A stretch of DNA of 64,000 bases from Mycobacterium persicum (GCF_002086675.1 NZ_MVIF01000008.1:32276-96275), one strand, 5' to 3'; shown: positions 7,995 through 16,391, counted from the first letter of the stretch. Notes: generated by a model from the letters alone, not told the origin. Numbers and translations are program-made.

Positions 7995-9365
7995 GCCGAG
8001 CGGTCGCAGGCAATCGCGGCAAGGCACCTGGCGACAATTTCGAGTCCGGCACACATGGCGTAACTCCCCGCTAACGGCGCTGCCTATGGCGGCGTTACGC
8101 CGACGCCCCACTACCTCGGCGCTGCCTGCAACGAGATCCTGTATCGCAATTCGCTTGATTAGGTGCGCTTTTCGACGCGTGACCGCGATGCCGACGATCC
8201 CCAGCGCCCAGACGGGATATTGCACCGTCCAGGCCAGCCGGAACCAATTGAACGAATAGTCGTCGGCGATCTCGAGGATCATTCCCATCGCCTGTATGAC
8301 CACCAGGCCAGCGAAGGAGCCGGCCATATTGACAATGCCCTTGGCGGTGCCCAGGGTCGCACTGGTGTTGAACGTCCGCGCGAAGTCCAGCCCGATCATC
8401 GACGCCGGACCGCCGACGGAGATGACGACGACCAACACGACCAGCAACCACAGCGGAGCGCGCCCCGGCAACGCCAGCACGACGGTCCAGACCACGACGT
8501 TGCCGGCAATGATGCTCAGTGCCATGGTGGACCGCCGGTGCGGGTAGCGGCCGGTCAGGATGCCCACGACGAGCCCCGAGGCGATGGCCGCGACCACCGA
8601 TACGGTCAGTAGCGTACCGGCGAGTTGAGTCGAAAGCCCTTGGGCCTTGGTCAGATACGGCACACCCCACATCAATGCGAACACCGCGAGCGAGAACGGG
8701 GTGGTCATGTGGGTGAAAAAGCCCAGCCGGGTGCCCGGGCGCGACCATACCGTCTTGATGCCGGCCACGGTGTCGCGCAGCGTGGCGCGTTGGTTCGCTA
8801 CCGGATGTCCCTTCGGGGCGTTGCTCACCAGCGCCAGGCTGAGCGCTGCCGACATCACGCCCAGGGCGGCAGCCGACGCGTAAGCGGTGGTCCAGCCGTC
8901 GCCGAGCAGTATCGCCAAGAACGGCACGGCCGACAGCACCTGCCCGAGCTGACCGCAGATGTAGGTCAGCTGGGTGACGAGCGGGACACGTCTGGGCTCG
9001 AACCAGTACGAGACCAGGCGCAGCACGGAGATGAAGATCACCGCGTCGCCCAGGCCGACAACCGCGCGCGCGGCAATAGCCGTCGGCAGCGACCCGGTGA
9101 ACGCCAAGACGAACTGGCCAGCGGCCATCAGGGTGGCGCCGCTGACGATCAGCGCGCGGGAGCCGAATCGGTCGAGCAGCACTCCGGCGGGAATCTGGGT
9201 GCCCGAATAGACCACAACCTGCAGCACGACGAAGGTCGACAGCACTCCGGGACTGGCGGAAAAGCGCTGTGCCGCTTCCATACCGGAGACGCCCAGCGTC
9301 GTGCGGTCCAGGACGGCGACAATGTAGGCCACCAGCCCGACAGCCCAGACGATCCAGGGACGCAT
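7851..9365 (-). CDS. MFS transporter with abnormal C-terminal extension
   Basis: A 12-helix major facilitator permease in the inner membrane. The start at 9365 gives MRPWIVWAVGLVAYIVAVLDRTT, the usual first helix; GVLLDRFGSRALIVSG is the loop 2-3 MFS signature. Similar mycobacterial permeases end soon after the last helix (ALGIVGIAVTRRKA, about residue 420); here ~80 further polar, Cys- and Arg-rich residues run on and overlap the 3' end of the convergent crotonase gene by 144 bases. The extra tail looks like read-through after loss of the original stop, not a domain. The substrate is unknown. It is divergent from the mmr pump, with the GTAC operator between them. Confidence 0.82.
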   Translation of the reverse strand: MRPWIVWAVGLVAYIVAVLDRTTLGVSGMEAAQRFSASPGVLSTFVVLQVVVYSGTQIPAGVLLDRFGSRALIVSGATLMAAGQFVLAFTGSLPTAIAARAVVGLGDAVIFISVLRLVSYWFEPRRVPLVTQLTYICGQLGQVLSAVPFLAILLGDGWTTAYASAAALGVMSAALSLALVSNAPKGHPVANQRATLRDTVAGIKTVWSRPGTRLGFFTHMTTPFSLAVFALMWGVPYLTKAQGLSTQLAGTLLTVSVVAAIASGLVVGILTGRYPHRRSTMALSIIAGNVVVWTVVLALPGRAPLWLLVVLVVVISVGGPASMIGLDFARTFNTSATLGTAKGIVNMAGSFAGLVVIQAMGMILEIADDYSFNWFRLAWTVQYPVWALGIVGIAVTRRKAHLIKRIAIQDLVAGSAEVVGRRRNAAIGSAVSGELRHVCRTRNCRQVPCRDCLRPLGSVLTSRASCDVGGANCFQRQTVADVLVDNPSEPLGQRRAGVTAGQRR

Positions 9366-9416
9366 CGCCCCAGTGTCGCGTATTGGGGCCCGATACACCA
9401 AAACTAGATATGTAAT

Positions 9417-9442
9417 GTACATTTGTACATGTACATTCGTAC
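9417..9442. promoter_or_regulatory. GTAC-rich dyad operator upstream of mmr
   Basis: Four GTAC units at 9417, 9425, 9431 and 9439 form an imperfect dyad centred at 9429/9430. The site overlaps the start region of the SMR pump gene and lies in the divergent spacer toward the MFS gene. In M. tuberculosis the TetR-type Rv3066 represses mmr from an inverted repeat upstream of it; the same arrangement here makes this the likely binding site of the TetR protein encoded at 9776. Confidence 0.75.
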
Positions 9443-9455
9443 ACGAGGAGGTGTG

Positions 9456-9779
9456 TTGGCTTATCTGTTTCTGTTCTGCGCAATCTTCGCCGAGGTGGTG
9501 GCGACCAGTCTGCTCAAGAGCACCGAAGGGTTCACCCGGCTGTGGCCGACCGTGGTTTGTCTGGCCGGCTACGCCGTCGCGTTCGCTTTGCTGGCGTTGT
9601 CAATCGCGCGCGGCATGCAGACCGACGTCGCCTATGCGTTGTGGTCGGCGATCGGCACGGCCGCCATCGTGCTGATCGCCGTGCTGTTCCTCGGCTCGCC
9701 GGTGTCGCTGGCAAAGGTCCTGGGCGTCGGGCTGATCATCGGCGGGGTGCTCACGTTGAACCTTGCCGGGGCGCATTGA
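9456..9779 (+). CDS. mmr: Small multidrug resistance (SMR) efflux pump Mmr/EmrE
   Basis: A 107-residue, four-helix SMR protein, the same length as M. tuberculosis Mmr (Rv3065) and very like it as I recall that sequence: YLFLFCAIFAEVVATSLLKS holds the essential membrane Glu in helix 1, followed by GMQTDVAYALWSAIGTA and VLTLNLAGAH at the C-terminus. It exports quaternary ammonium compounds, dyes and some antibiotics in exchange for protons, as a dual-topology dimer. The start is set at TTG 9456, four bases after GAGGAGG (9445-9451) and giving the family length; GTG 9453 or ATG 9429 are alternatives. It overlaps the TetR gene by four bases (TTGA). Confidence 0.92.
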   Translation: MAYLFLFCAIFAEVVATSLLKSTEGFTRLWPTVVCLAGYAVAFALLALSIARGMQTDVAYALWSAIGTAAIVLIAVLFLGSPVSLAKVLGVGLIIGGVLTLNLAGAH

Positions 9780-10333
9780 CCGCGGAATCGCACCGCCGTC
9801 CCCGCGACCCGGTCGGGCGCCGGCAGGCGATCATCGAGGCAGCCGGGCGGGTGATCGCCCGCCACGGCCTCGGGGAACTGACGCACCGCCGGATCGCCGC
9901 GGAGGCCGATGTTCCGGTCGGGTCGACGACTTACTACTTCAGCGACCTCGGGGTGCTGCGCGAAGCCGCACTCGCCCACGCCGCGACGAGCGCGGCAGAT
10001 TGGCTGGAGCTGTGGCGCCGCGATCTCGACCGGGCCACCGATCTTCCGGTCACCCTGGCGCGGCTCACCGCCGAATACCTGACCGACCCGGACCGGCACC
10101 GCACGCTGAGCGAGCTGTACGTCGCGGCAAGTCACCGGCCGGAATTGCAGTCCCTCGCCCGGCTGTGGCCGGAGGGCCTGGTCGCGCTGCTCGAACCACG
10201 CATCGGCCGACGAGCCGCCGAAGCAGTCACGGTGTTTCTCGACGGCGCCACCGTGCATTCGCTGATCACCGGCACGCCGCTCAGCGTCGAGGCCCTCACG
10301 GATGCGGTCGCCCGGCTGGCGGCCGACACATGA
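9776..10333 (+). CDS. TetR-family repressor of the mmr pump (Rv3066-like)
   Basis: A 185-residue TetR protein. The N-terminal HTH is clear: AIIEAAGRVIARHG, LTHRRIAAEADVPVGSTTYYFSD, with the YYF turn typical of the family; the rest is a helical ligand-binding domain (SELYVAASHRPELQSLARLW). The start is TTG 9776 inside the TTGA overlap with the mmr stop, indicating translational coupling. Gene order mmr-tetR is that of Rv3065-Rv3066, whose regulator senses the pump's cationic substrates. It should bind the GTAC dyad at 9417-9442 and repress its own operon. Confidence 0.88.
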   Translation: MTAESHRRPRDPVGRRQAIIEAAGRVIARHGLGELTHRRIAAEADVPVGSTTYYFSDLGVLREAALAHAATSAADWLELWRRDLDRATDLPVTLARLTAEYLTDPDRHRTLSELYVAASHRPELQSLARLWPEGLVALLEPRIGRRAAEAVTVFLDGATVHSLITGTPLSVEALTDAVARLAADT

Positions 10334-10454
10334 GCGCGCTGCGTCGAACGTGACGCCACCACCGGCCGAGCGGTCCGGCGGCACGCGCGGGCGCATCGAA
10401 GCATGGATCAGCGTCGCAGTTTTTCGCTCATGCCTAATTGGGAACTCTCCATCC

Positions 10455-10703
10455 ATGAGCACCCCACCGGAAGTAAGGAGACTCATCGACGCCCTCGCCG
10501 AGGATATCTACGACGCCTACTACGGCATCGAATATTCCGGACCTCAATACACCAGGGGGCAGGGAATGCAGGCTGCACGGTATCTGGCGAGAAGGCTGAT
10601 TCGCCGGGGCTGGCGAAAAACCGCTGACCACAGCCTCCCCTATTGCCCGCATGGGACCCCGACGTGTTACGACCCTGCGCCACACGAGCGCTGCGAGCTG
10701 TAA
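10455..10703 (+). CDS. Small hypothetical protein (82 aa)
   Basis: An 82-residue frame starting MSTPPEVRRLIDALAEDIYD. It has an acidic, tyrosine-rich N-terminal helix, a basic middle (RYLARRLIRRGWRK) and a Cys/His/Pro-rich tail (YCPHGTPTCYDP, HERCEL) that could hold a structural metal. I do not recognise a family. GC-rich third positions and the absence of a better frame on either strand support it. The start is the first ATG that removes a low-complexity lead; no strong ribosome site is seen. Confidence 0.5.
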   Translation: MSTPPEVRRLIDALAEDIYDAYYGIEYSGPQYTRGQGMQAARYLARRLIRRGWRKTADHSLPYCPHGTPTCYDPAPHERCEL

Positions 10704-10823
10704 GCGACAACTGACTCTCGCCGGGCGCACGTGCCTCGGCGTCGCGGTCACCATGACGCCTTGCGACCATTAGGTACATAGAGCTGGGCGGTTGCTCGCC
10801 GCGGCACAACCACGTCAACGGCA

Positions 10824-11765
10824 ATGGGGCAGGGCATGAACACAGACAGGATCGGCGATGAGAATAGCGGTGCGGCGACCGAGCACTCGAGGTCCTCCGC
10901 GATTCCCGGCGACATCGAACAACGTCCCGTTCTGGTCCTCGGAGCAGGTACGCTCGGCGCTCGTATCGCCCTGATGTTCGCCCTCGGCGGCAGCCGGGTA
11001 CACATCTACAACCGCACCCCGGATCGCGCCGAATCAGCCAAGCGCTTCGTGGCCGACCAGCTACCGCAGGTGCGCGACATGCTCGCCGTGACCGGGCCGC
11101 CGGGAACCGTTGAGGTCGTCACCCCGCTCGAGGATGCCGTTCGCGGGGCATGGCTGATCATCGAGTCGGTGGCAGAGGATCTCGCGATCAAGCGGAAGCT
11201 GCTGGCCGCCGTCGACGAACTCGCCGACCGGGACACGATCGTGGCGACCAACTCGTCGTCGTATCCGAGCAGCCAGATGGCCGGCGCCGTCAAGCACCCC
11301 GAGCGGCTGTTGCACATGCATTTCCTGATGCCCCCACTTGCCAACAGTGTCGAATTGATGTCCTGCGGGGCGACCGACAGCACCATCATCGACGCGCTGA
11401 AACAACTTCTGCCCCGCTACCGGCTGGCGCCGTTCGAGGTGCGGCGGGAAAGCGTCGGCTTTATCTTCAACCGCATCTGGGCCGCCATCAAACGTGAGGC
11501 GCTGATGGTCGTGCAGGAGGGAGTGGCGACGCCCGAGGAGGTCGACCGGATCTTTCAGGACGTCTTCCGCTCACCCGCCGGCCCATTCCGCATGATGGAT
11601 CAGGTCGGCCTCGACGTGGTGCTCGACGTCGAGGAGCACTACGCGCAGGTCCGCGACGGCATACCCGAAGGCCCGCGCCTGCTGCTGCGCGAATACCTGG
11701 CTCGCGGGGACTTCGGAGTCAAGAGTGGCCGCGGGTTCTACTCCGACTATGGCGCCGTGCCGTAA
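10824..11765 (+). CDS. 3-hydroxyacyl-CoA dehydrogenase family protein
   Basis: A 313-residue two-domain NAD-dependent dehydrogenase. The Rossmann motif LVLGAGTLGARIA is at about residues 37-49, the ESVAEDL segment near 112-118, the ATNSSSYPSS turn near 137-146, and the catalytic-His strand HMHFLMPP near 162-169; the C-terminal domain has FIFNRIWAAIKREAL and a closing SGRGFYSDY. This is the 3-hydroxybutyryl-CoA/3-hydroxyacyl-CoA dehydrogenase fold (FadB/Hbd-like), though the family also includes L-gulonate and lambda-crystallin dehydrogenases. The ~30-residue lead before the Rossmann fold is longer than usual; an in-frame ATG at 10836 could be the start. It precedes the IclR/PhyH divergon, which fits a role in acyl-CoA oxidation. 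Confidence 0.83.
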   Translation: MGQGMNTDRIGDENSGAATEHSRSSAIPGDIEQRPVLVLGAGTLGARIALMFALGGSRVHIYNRTPDRAESAKRFVADQLPQVRDMLAVTGPPGTVEVVTPLEDAVRGAWLIIESVAEDLAIKRKLLAAVDELADRDTIVATNSSSYPSSQMAGAVKHPERLLHMHFLMPPLANSVELMSCGATDSTIIDALKQLLPRYRLAPFEVRRESVGFIFNRIWAAIKREALMVVQEGVATPEEVDRIFQDVFRSPAGPFRMMDQVGLDVVLDVEEHYAQVRDGIPEGPRLLLREYLARGDFGVKSGRGFYSDYGAVP

Positions 11766-11791
11766 TCCACTGTGCCCAAACGGCTTTCGAG

Positions 11792-12559
11792 CTACTTCGG
11801 TGCACGGTTTCGGCCTGAAGGAGCGCGAGGCGTGTGGTTGGGATTTCGCAGCGCAGGAGCCCAGCCGGCGGCCAGGGTGGCGACGAGCTTGCCGTACGGT
11901 TCGATGTCGCGGCGGGTGAATCGGGTGGCGGGACCGCACAACACCAGTGCCCCCACCGGCTGGCCTCCCGGACCCAGCAGCGCCACACCGACGGCGCGGG
12001 TGTCGTCGCTGAGTTCGGCGTCGTTGACCGCCCACCCCCGCTCGCGGGCCGCCGCGAGTGCCTTTTCCGTCAGCCCCGGGTCGACCTGCCGGTAGACAGC
12101 CAAATCCGCCGGTGAGGCATGTGCGGCCAGGATCCGCAGCGCCGAACTGCTGCGGGCCGGCATTTCCACTCCCGCTCGGACGGACACCCGCAGCGTGTGG
12201 TGGCTCTCCGCGATCGCCGCGATGAGCAGGCGCTCCCCGTCGGGGATGACGAGCATCGCCGTCTCTCCGGTCTGGTCGCGCGCGCGTTCCAGCAGCGGCC
12301 GCGCGGCTTCGGTCAGCGAGCGCGTCGCCGACTTCGGAAGCGTGCCGGACAGCATCGGTGAGATGGTCCAGCGAGCCTCGGCGGTGCGGTCCAGCCAGCC
12401 CGCCGCATTCAGGGTGACCGCGAGGCGATGCACCGCGCTCTTGTCGATTCCGGTCGCGCGGGCAATGTCGCTGACGCCGACGGGCTGGCGGCTCGCAATG
12501 AATTCCAGAACCCGACAGGCATTGCGCACGGATTGGATTTCCTTGACCGAAGACGCCAT
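11792..12559 (-). CDS. IclR-family transcriptional regulator
   Basis: A 255-residue IclR protein: an N-terminal winged HTH (SVRNACRVLEFIA, VGVSDIARATGIDKSAVHRLAVTLNAAGWL, residues ~10-60) and a C-terminal GAF-like effector domain (HTLRVSVRAGVEMPARSSSALRILAA, AVGVALLGPGGQPVGAL). The start at 12559 gives the usual short lead; the upstream in-frame extension is AT-rich promoter. It is divergent from the phytanoyl-dioxygenase/crotonase operon with a partial palindrome between them, so it probably controls that operon and itself in response to a pathway acid or its CoA ester (inference). Confidence 0.88.
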   Translation of the reverse strand: MASSVKEIQSVRNACRVLEFIASRQPVGVSDIARATGIDKSAVHRLAVTLNAAGWLDRTAEARWTISPMLSGTLPKSATRSLTEAARPLLERARDQTGETAMLVIPDGERLLIAAIAESHHTLRVSVRAGVEMPARSSSALRILAAHASPADLAVYRQVDPGLTEKALAAARERGWAVNDAELSDDTRAVGVALLGPGGQPVGALVLCGPATRFTRRDIEPYGKLVATLAAGWAPALRNPNHTPRAPSGRNRAPK

Positions 12560-12585
12560 GCTCCGTAGTGTAAAGAAAAACATCT

Positions 12586-12602
12586 GTGTTGCTTAGTAAC
12601 AC
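12586..12602. promoter_or_regulatory. Putative IclR operator
   Basis: GTGTTGCTTAGTAACAC is an inverted repeat (7 of 8 arm bases pair around a central T). It lies 27 bases before the IclR start on one strand and ends 9 bases before the dioxygenase start on the other, immediately ahead of its GGAGGG ribosome site. Confidence 0.6.
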
Positions 12603-12611
12603 GGAGGGCAA

Positions 12612-13856
12612 ATGGGAACGGACCGGGCCGGCACCGGGCTGCCGTGGGTCGACGCAATCGCGGGCTCGTTTGCGCCCTACTCGTTCACCGACTTCCACCT
12701 CGCGCAGCTGCCCGCCCTCAACAGCCGGCATGGGTTCATGGTGGTCGACGACCTCGCGGGCGCGCCTCCCCTGGCCTTCCGCATTCCCGACGGCACCACC
12801 TTCACCTGGCGAGCAATACCGCACGGAGTCGAAGCCGTCGCCGGTGACGCTGAGGCCGCCACCCTGGTCCAGTTGGACGAGGCGACCTTCTCGGAGTTCC
12901 TCCATGCCCTGCTGACCGCCAGCGGATCGGTGCGCACCGACCGGGCACGGGTCATCCGCGGCTCGGTGGACGGCTGGCGGCGCTGGGAGCCGGCCATCCG
13001 AACGCTGTTGAGCGGCATGCCGATCTACAGCGACGCGGTGTGGGACTCTCTCGTCGGCGCCGACGGCCGACCGCTGGATCTGCACCGGTCGTTTGCCCCC
13101 GACGACGACGAGGACGAGATGCAGCACTTCTTCGAGGTTGCCGGATACCTGCATCTTCGCGGCGTCTACACCGCCTCCGAAGCCGAAACTCTGGCTGTGG
13201 AAGTGGAGCAGGCGCGGGCCCGCGCCGAACCCGGCGATCCGTTCTCGTGGTGGTCGGTCAACGCCGACCGCCAGGAGGTGGTGACCCGGATCAACTACCT
13301 CGGCCGGTATTCGGATGCGCTGCAACAACTCTGCTTCGACGAGCGCCTGACCCACTTCGCTCGCTTGGCCAACCCGAACCTGAGAGTATGCGACGACCGC
13401 CTCGACGGCCCGATGGTCTTCATCAAGAACTCCCACGTAGTCCAGGGCGACGGTGACCTCGGCTGGCACGTCGACGACGGCATCGGCGGCCACCCGGTGA
13501 TGTGTCCCCTGGTTCAGGCGGGCATACAACTCGACGTCGCCGACGCCGTCAACGGTCAACTCATGGTGCTGGCCGGCTCGCACCGCTACACCAAGCACTG
13601 GATGCAGTGGGGTCAGGAGGGCGCCCTTCCGGTGGTCAGGTTGGAGACCCAGCCGGGCGACCTGACATTGCACTACGGCGACACCATGCACAGCACACCG
13701 CCGCCCACCGGCGCCAACGCCGGCCGGCGGGTGCTGTATTACAAGTTCGCCGAGGAGAAGACGTTTCACTTCGTGCCGGCGGGATGCCATTACAACGACG
13801 CCCTGTTCCGGACGGACTCCAGCGGCAAGGTGGCCACCCGTGCCGCCACCTACTGA
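12612..13856 (+). CDS. Phytanoyl-CoA dioxygenase (PhyH)-like protein with N-terminal SCP2-like domain
   Basis: A 414-residue protein. The C-terminal part (about 165-390) is a non-haem Fe(II)/2-oxoglutarate oxygenase of the PhyH family: iron ligands His286 and Asp288 in GWHVDDG, distal His360 in GDTMHST, and Arg372/373 in AGRRVLYYKF for 2-oxoglutarate. PhyH enzymes hydroxylate the alpha carbon of branched acyl-CoAs or related lipids. Residues ~35-135 look like an SCP2-type sterol/acyl carrier fold (LAFRIPDG, then VQLDEATFSEFLHALL); that domain call is inference. GGAGGG (12603-12608) precedes the ATG. The stop is one base before the crotonase-fusion start, so the two are coupled. Confidence 0.8.
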   Translation: MGTDRAGTGLPWVDAIAGSFAPYSFTDFHLAQLPALNSRHGFMVVDDLAGAPPLAFRIPDGTTFTWRAIPHGVEAVAGDAEAATLVQLDEATFSEFLHALLTASGSVRTDRARVIRGSVDGWRRWEPAIRTLLSGMPIYSDAVWDSLVGADGRPLDLHRSFAPDDDEDEMQHFFEVAGYLHLRGVYTASEAETLAVEVEQARARAEPGDPFSWWSVNADRQEVVTRINYLGRYSDALQQLCFDERLTHFARLANPNLRVCDDRLDGPMVFIKNSHVVQGDGDLGWHVDDGIGGHPVMCPLVQAGIQLDVADAVNGQLMVLAGSHRYTKHWMQWGQEGALPVVRLETQPGDLTLHYGDTMHSTPPPTGANAGRRVLYYKFAEEKTFHFVPAGCHYNDALFRTDSSGKVATRAATY

Positions 13857-13857
13857 G

Positions 13858-15048
13858 ATGCACGACGTCCTCAGACAGGAAGTCCGCAACGGCGTGGCCG
13901 TGCTTACCCTGAACCGACCCGACGCGCTCAACGCCTACACCCCCGAGATCGGCCGCCGGCTCGGCGAAGCCTATCGCTGCTGCGACGGGGACGACTCGGT
14001 GCGCGTCATCGTGGTGACCGGATCGGGATCGGCGTTCTGCGCAGGCGCCGACATGAGCGACGCCGATCCGTTCGACTCACCTACGCACAGCGACTTCTCC
14101 GCATCTCCGGTCCAGCCGGCGGCGTTCGAGCTTCGCAAGCCGGTGATCGCGGCCATGAACGGCCACGCTATCGGCATCGGGTTCACCCTGGCGCTTCAGA
14201 CCGACATCCGCGTCGTCGCCGAGGAAGCCAAGTACGGTGTCGTCCAATCGCGGCGTGGCGTGATCGGCGACTGCATGTCGCATTGGACGCTTCAGCGTCT
14301 GGCCGGGCTGGCCACCGCGGCCGACCTGTTGTTGACCGGCCGAACAGTCAGCGGTACCGAAGTCGCCAGAATGGGCATCGCCGTTGCCGCCGTGCCGGGT
14401 ACCGAGGTCCTGAAACATGCCATGACCATCGCGGCGGACATCGTCGAGAACGTGGCGCCCATGTCCGCCGCGCTGTCCAAGCGGCTGCTATGGGACACCG
14501 CGACCAATGGCTATGCGCCACGGCAGGTGGCCGGGTTGGAGACCCACCTTCATCGACGACTGATGGGGCGTGATGACAGCAGCGAGGCGGTTGCGGCCTA
14601 TCGGGCGAAGCGCTCACCGATGTGGACGGCGTCGGTTCCGGCCGATTGGCAGGATCTTCCCGACCAGCGGGCTGACGCGCCGATGAAGCGTCACTTCGCC
14701 GAACTTCTCGGCTTCCGGTACGGGCCATCCGACGAGCAGCAGGCCGTCGTGCAGGCGATGCCGACGGCAGAGCATTGCAATGAACGCGGAACGGTCCACG
14801 GCGGATTCCTCGCGGCCCTTCTGGACGCGGCCACCGGACTGGCGGTCCATTCCGCACTCGATGAACAGCTGACGGCTCCGCATTTCGACTTGACGATTCA
14901 GTACCTGCGGCCCGCGGTTCCCGGGACACTGCTGACCTGCGTTGCGCGCACCACCAAGGCCGGTCGCCGCGTCGTCGCTTCGGAGGCGGAGGTTTTCCAG
15001 GACGGCGAAATGGTCGCCCGAGCGATCGGCAGTCACGCCGTCGTGTAG
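13858..15048 (+). CDS. Crotonase-hotdog thioesterase fusion
   Basis: A 396-residue two-domain protein. Residues 1-260 are a crotonase fold (VLTLNRPDALNAY, SAFCAGADM oxyanion loop at 58-66, GHAIGIGF at 102-109). Residues 280-396 are a PaaI-type hotdog thioesterase (GTVHGGFLAALLDAATG with HGG at 314-316). The crotonase positions equal to rat hydratase Glu144 and Glu164 are Thr110 and Gln130, so ordinary hydration is unlikely; an isomerase, a lyase or another reaction is possible. The thioesterase would then release the acid from CoA. The ATG at 13858 follows the dioxygenase stop by one base; a GTG at 13840 would overlap it. The 3' end overlaps the convergent WS/DGAT gene by 16 bases. Confidence 0.85.
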   Translation: MHDVLRQEVRNGVAVLTLNRPDALNAYTPEIGRRLGEAYRCCDGDDSVRVIVVTGSGSAFCAGADMSDADPFDSPTHSDFSASPVQPAAFELRKPVIAAMNGHAIGIGFTLALQTDIRVVAEEAKYGVVQSRRGVIGDCMSHWTLQRLAGLATAADLLLTGRTVSGTEVARMGIAVAAVPGTEVLKHAMTIAADIVENVAPMSAALSKRLLWDTATNGYAPRQVAGLETHLHRRLMGRDDSSEAVAAYRAKRSPMWTASVPADWQDLPDQRADAPMKRHFAELLGFRYGPSDEQQAVVQAMPTAEHCNERGTVHGGFLAALLDAATGLAVHSALDEQLTAPHFDLTIQYLRPAVPGTLLTCVARTTKAGRRVVASEAEVFQDGEMVARAIGSHAVV

Positions 15049-16391
15049 TGGACGGCACGCTCCAGGTCTTTGAGTGACGTCTCCAGATGTGCCAGCATCC
15101 GCTGCAGATGCGGCATGGCATTGCGGCATCCCACCAGACCGAAGTCGAGGCTGTCGGCGCTGCTGACCAGTGTGATGTTGAGCGCTTGGCCATTTGCCGC
15201 GATCGACATCGGATAGTTGCTCTGCAGACGAGCGCCATTGGCATACAGCGGGTTTCGGGAACCTGGCACGTTCGAGATGCACACGTTGAATGGCGGTCGC
15301 GTCGCTGACATTCCCGTCACTCCGCCCAGCACCACCGGCGAGAGCAACATCATTCCCAACGCCATCGCCTGCGGCCTGGGCATCTCGGCGAGGACTGCCT
15401 TGTTCTGCTGCATGGACGAGCTGATTGCGGCCAGACGCTGAGCGGGGTCGTCGACGTGCGTGGCCAGATTGGCCAGCACCGCCCCGACCGCGTTGCCGCC
15501 TGCGGCGTCGCCGGCAGTGCGCAGACTGACCGGAACCATTGCCACCAACGGCTTTTCGGGCAATGCGTGCTGATCGGTCAGATACCCGCGCAGAGCGCCC
15601 GCACACATCGCAAGCACCACGTCGTTGACGGAGACGCCCGCGGCATTCTTGACGTCTTTGATGCGCTGCAACGACCACGACTGGGCAGCGCAGCGTCGGG
15701 CGCCGCCGATCGGGACGTTGAGCATGGTTCGCGGCGCCTGGAACGGCAGGGTCATCTGCTGTTCGAGCACAGCGGAACGCGCCAAACGGAGGGTCGAGGC
15801 TCCAAGGCGCGGGGCCGATTTGATTGTGCTGGCCAGGGTTTGCAGCTTTGACGAAGCTCCGGCGTGCTCGTCGGTTCGAATGGGCGACGCCCACGGCGCA
15901 CGGATCTCTCGGTCGAGTGGATCCGCACTGAGCGAATTCTGGAGAAAGTTGATGGTCGATATCCCATCGACGAGGCCGTGATGGATCTTGGTGTACACGG
16001 CGAAGCGTCCGTCGGCGAGTCCCTCGATGACATGGGTTTCCCACAACGGACGGTGCCGGTCGAGCATGCCGGACTGCAGACGCGATACCAGTTCGAGCAG
16101 TTCCCTTACCCGCCCGGGGCCGGGCAGTGCCGAGTGCCGCACGTGGTAGTCGAGGTCGATGTCGGTCGCCGACGACCATGCGGCACTCAGCCCTCCTGGC
16201 AGCGTCGCTGGACGCCTGCGAAAAAGAGGCTGCACATCGTCACATGCCCGGAGCCCTTCGTAGTACTCGCGGACGAATTCCCGCCCGGTGTCCTGCGGCG
16301 GATCGAACAGCTGCAACCCGGCGACATGCATAGGGTGGCCGGGCGACTCGGCGAGAAACATCATCGACTCGACAGGTGACATCAGGTTCAT
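15033..16391 (-). CDS. WS/DGAT-family acyltransferase (intact)
   Basis: A 452-residue wax ester synthase/acyl-CoA:diacylglycerol acyltransferase. It opens with MNLMSPVESMMFLAESPGHPMHV, carries the active-site HHGLVDG at residues 137-143, and has SVNDVVLAMCAGALRGYL, PLVAMVPVSLR, NVCISNVPG and LNITLVSS in the order expected. It esterifies fatty acyl-CoA to an alcohol or diacylglycerol, making storage triacylglycerol or wax at the membrane. The start at 16391 is the conserved one; the frame extends 24 codons upstream without family similarity. Unlike the broken copy at 976-1956, nothing is missing. Confidence 0.9.
   Translation of the reverse strand: MNLMSPVESMMFLAESPGHPMHVAGLQLFDPPQDTGREFVREYYEGLRACDDVQPLFRRRPATLPGGLSAAWSSATDIDLDYHVRHSALPGPGRVRELLELVSRLQSGMLDRHRPLWETHVIEGLADGRFAVYTKIHHGLVDGISTINFLQNSLSADPLDREIRAPWASPIRTDEHAGASSKLQTLASTIKSAPRLGASTLRLARSAVLEQQMTLPFQAPRTMLNVPIGGARRCAAQSWSLQRIKDVKNAAGVSVNDVVLAMCAGALRGYLTDQHALPEKPLVAMVPVSLRTAGDAAGGNAVGAVLANLATHVDDPAQRLAAISSSMQQNKAVLAEMPRPQAMALGMMLLSPVVLGGVTGMSATRPPFNVCISNVPGSRNPLYANGARLQSNYPMSIAANGQALNITLVSSADSLDFGLVGCRNAMPHLQRMLAHLETSLKDLERAVHYTTA

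Noticed and set aside
8095..9483. A 462-codon minus-strand frame across the MFS gene
   Set aside because: The other frame on the same strand gives a normal 12-helix permease; this one is low-complexity.
11571..13931. A 786-codon open frame on the minus strand
   Set aside because: It runs antisense through the HAD end, the IclR gene and the PhyH gene, with no recognisable domain of its own; it is a GC-driven shadow of real genes.
14614..16179. A 521-codon minus-strand frame
   Set aside because: It overlaps the intact WS/DGAT gene in the wrong frame and shows no family motif.
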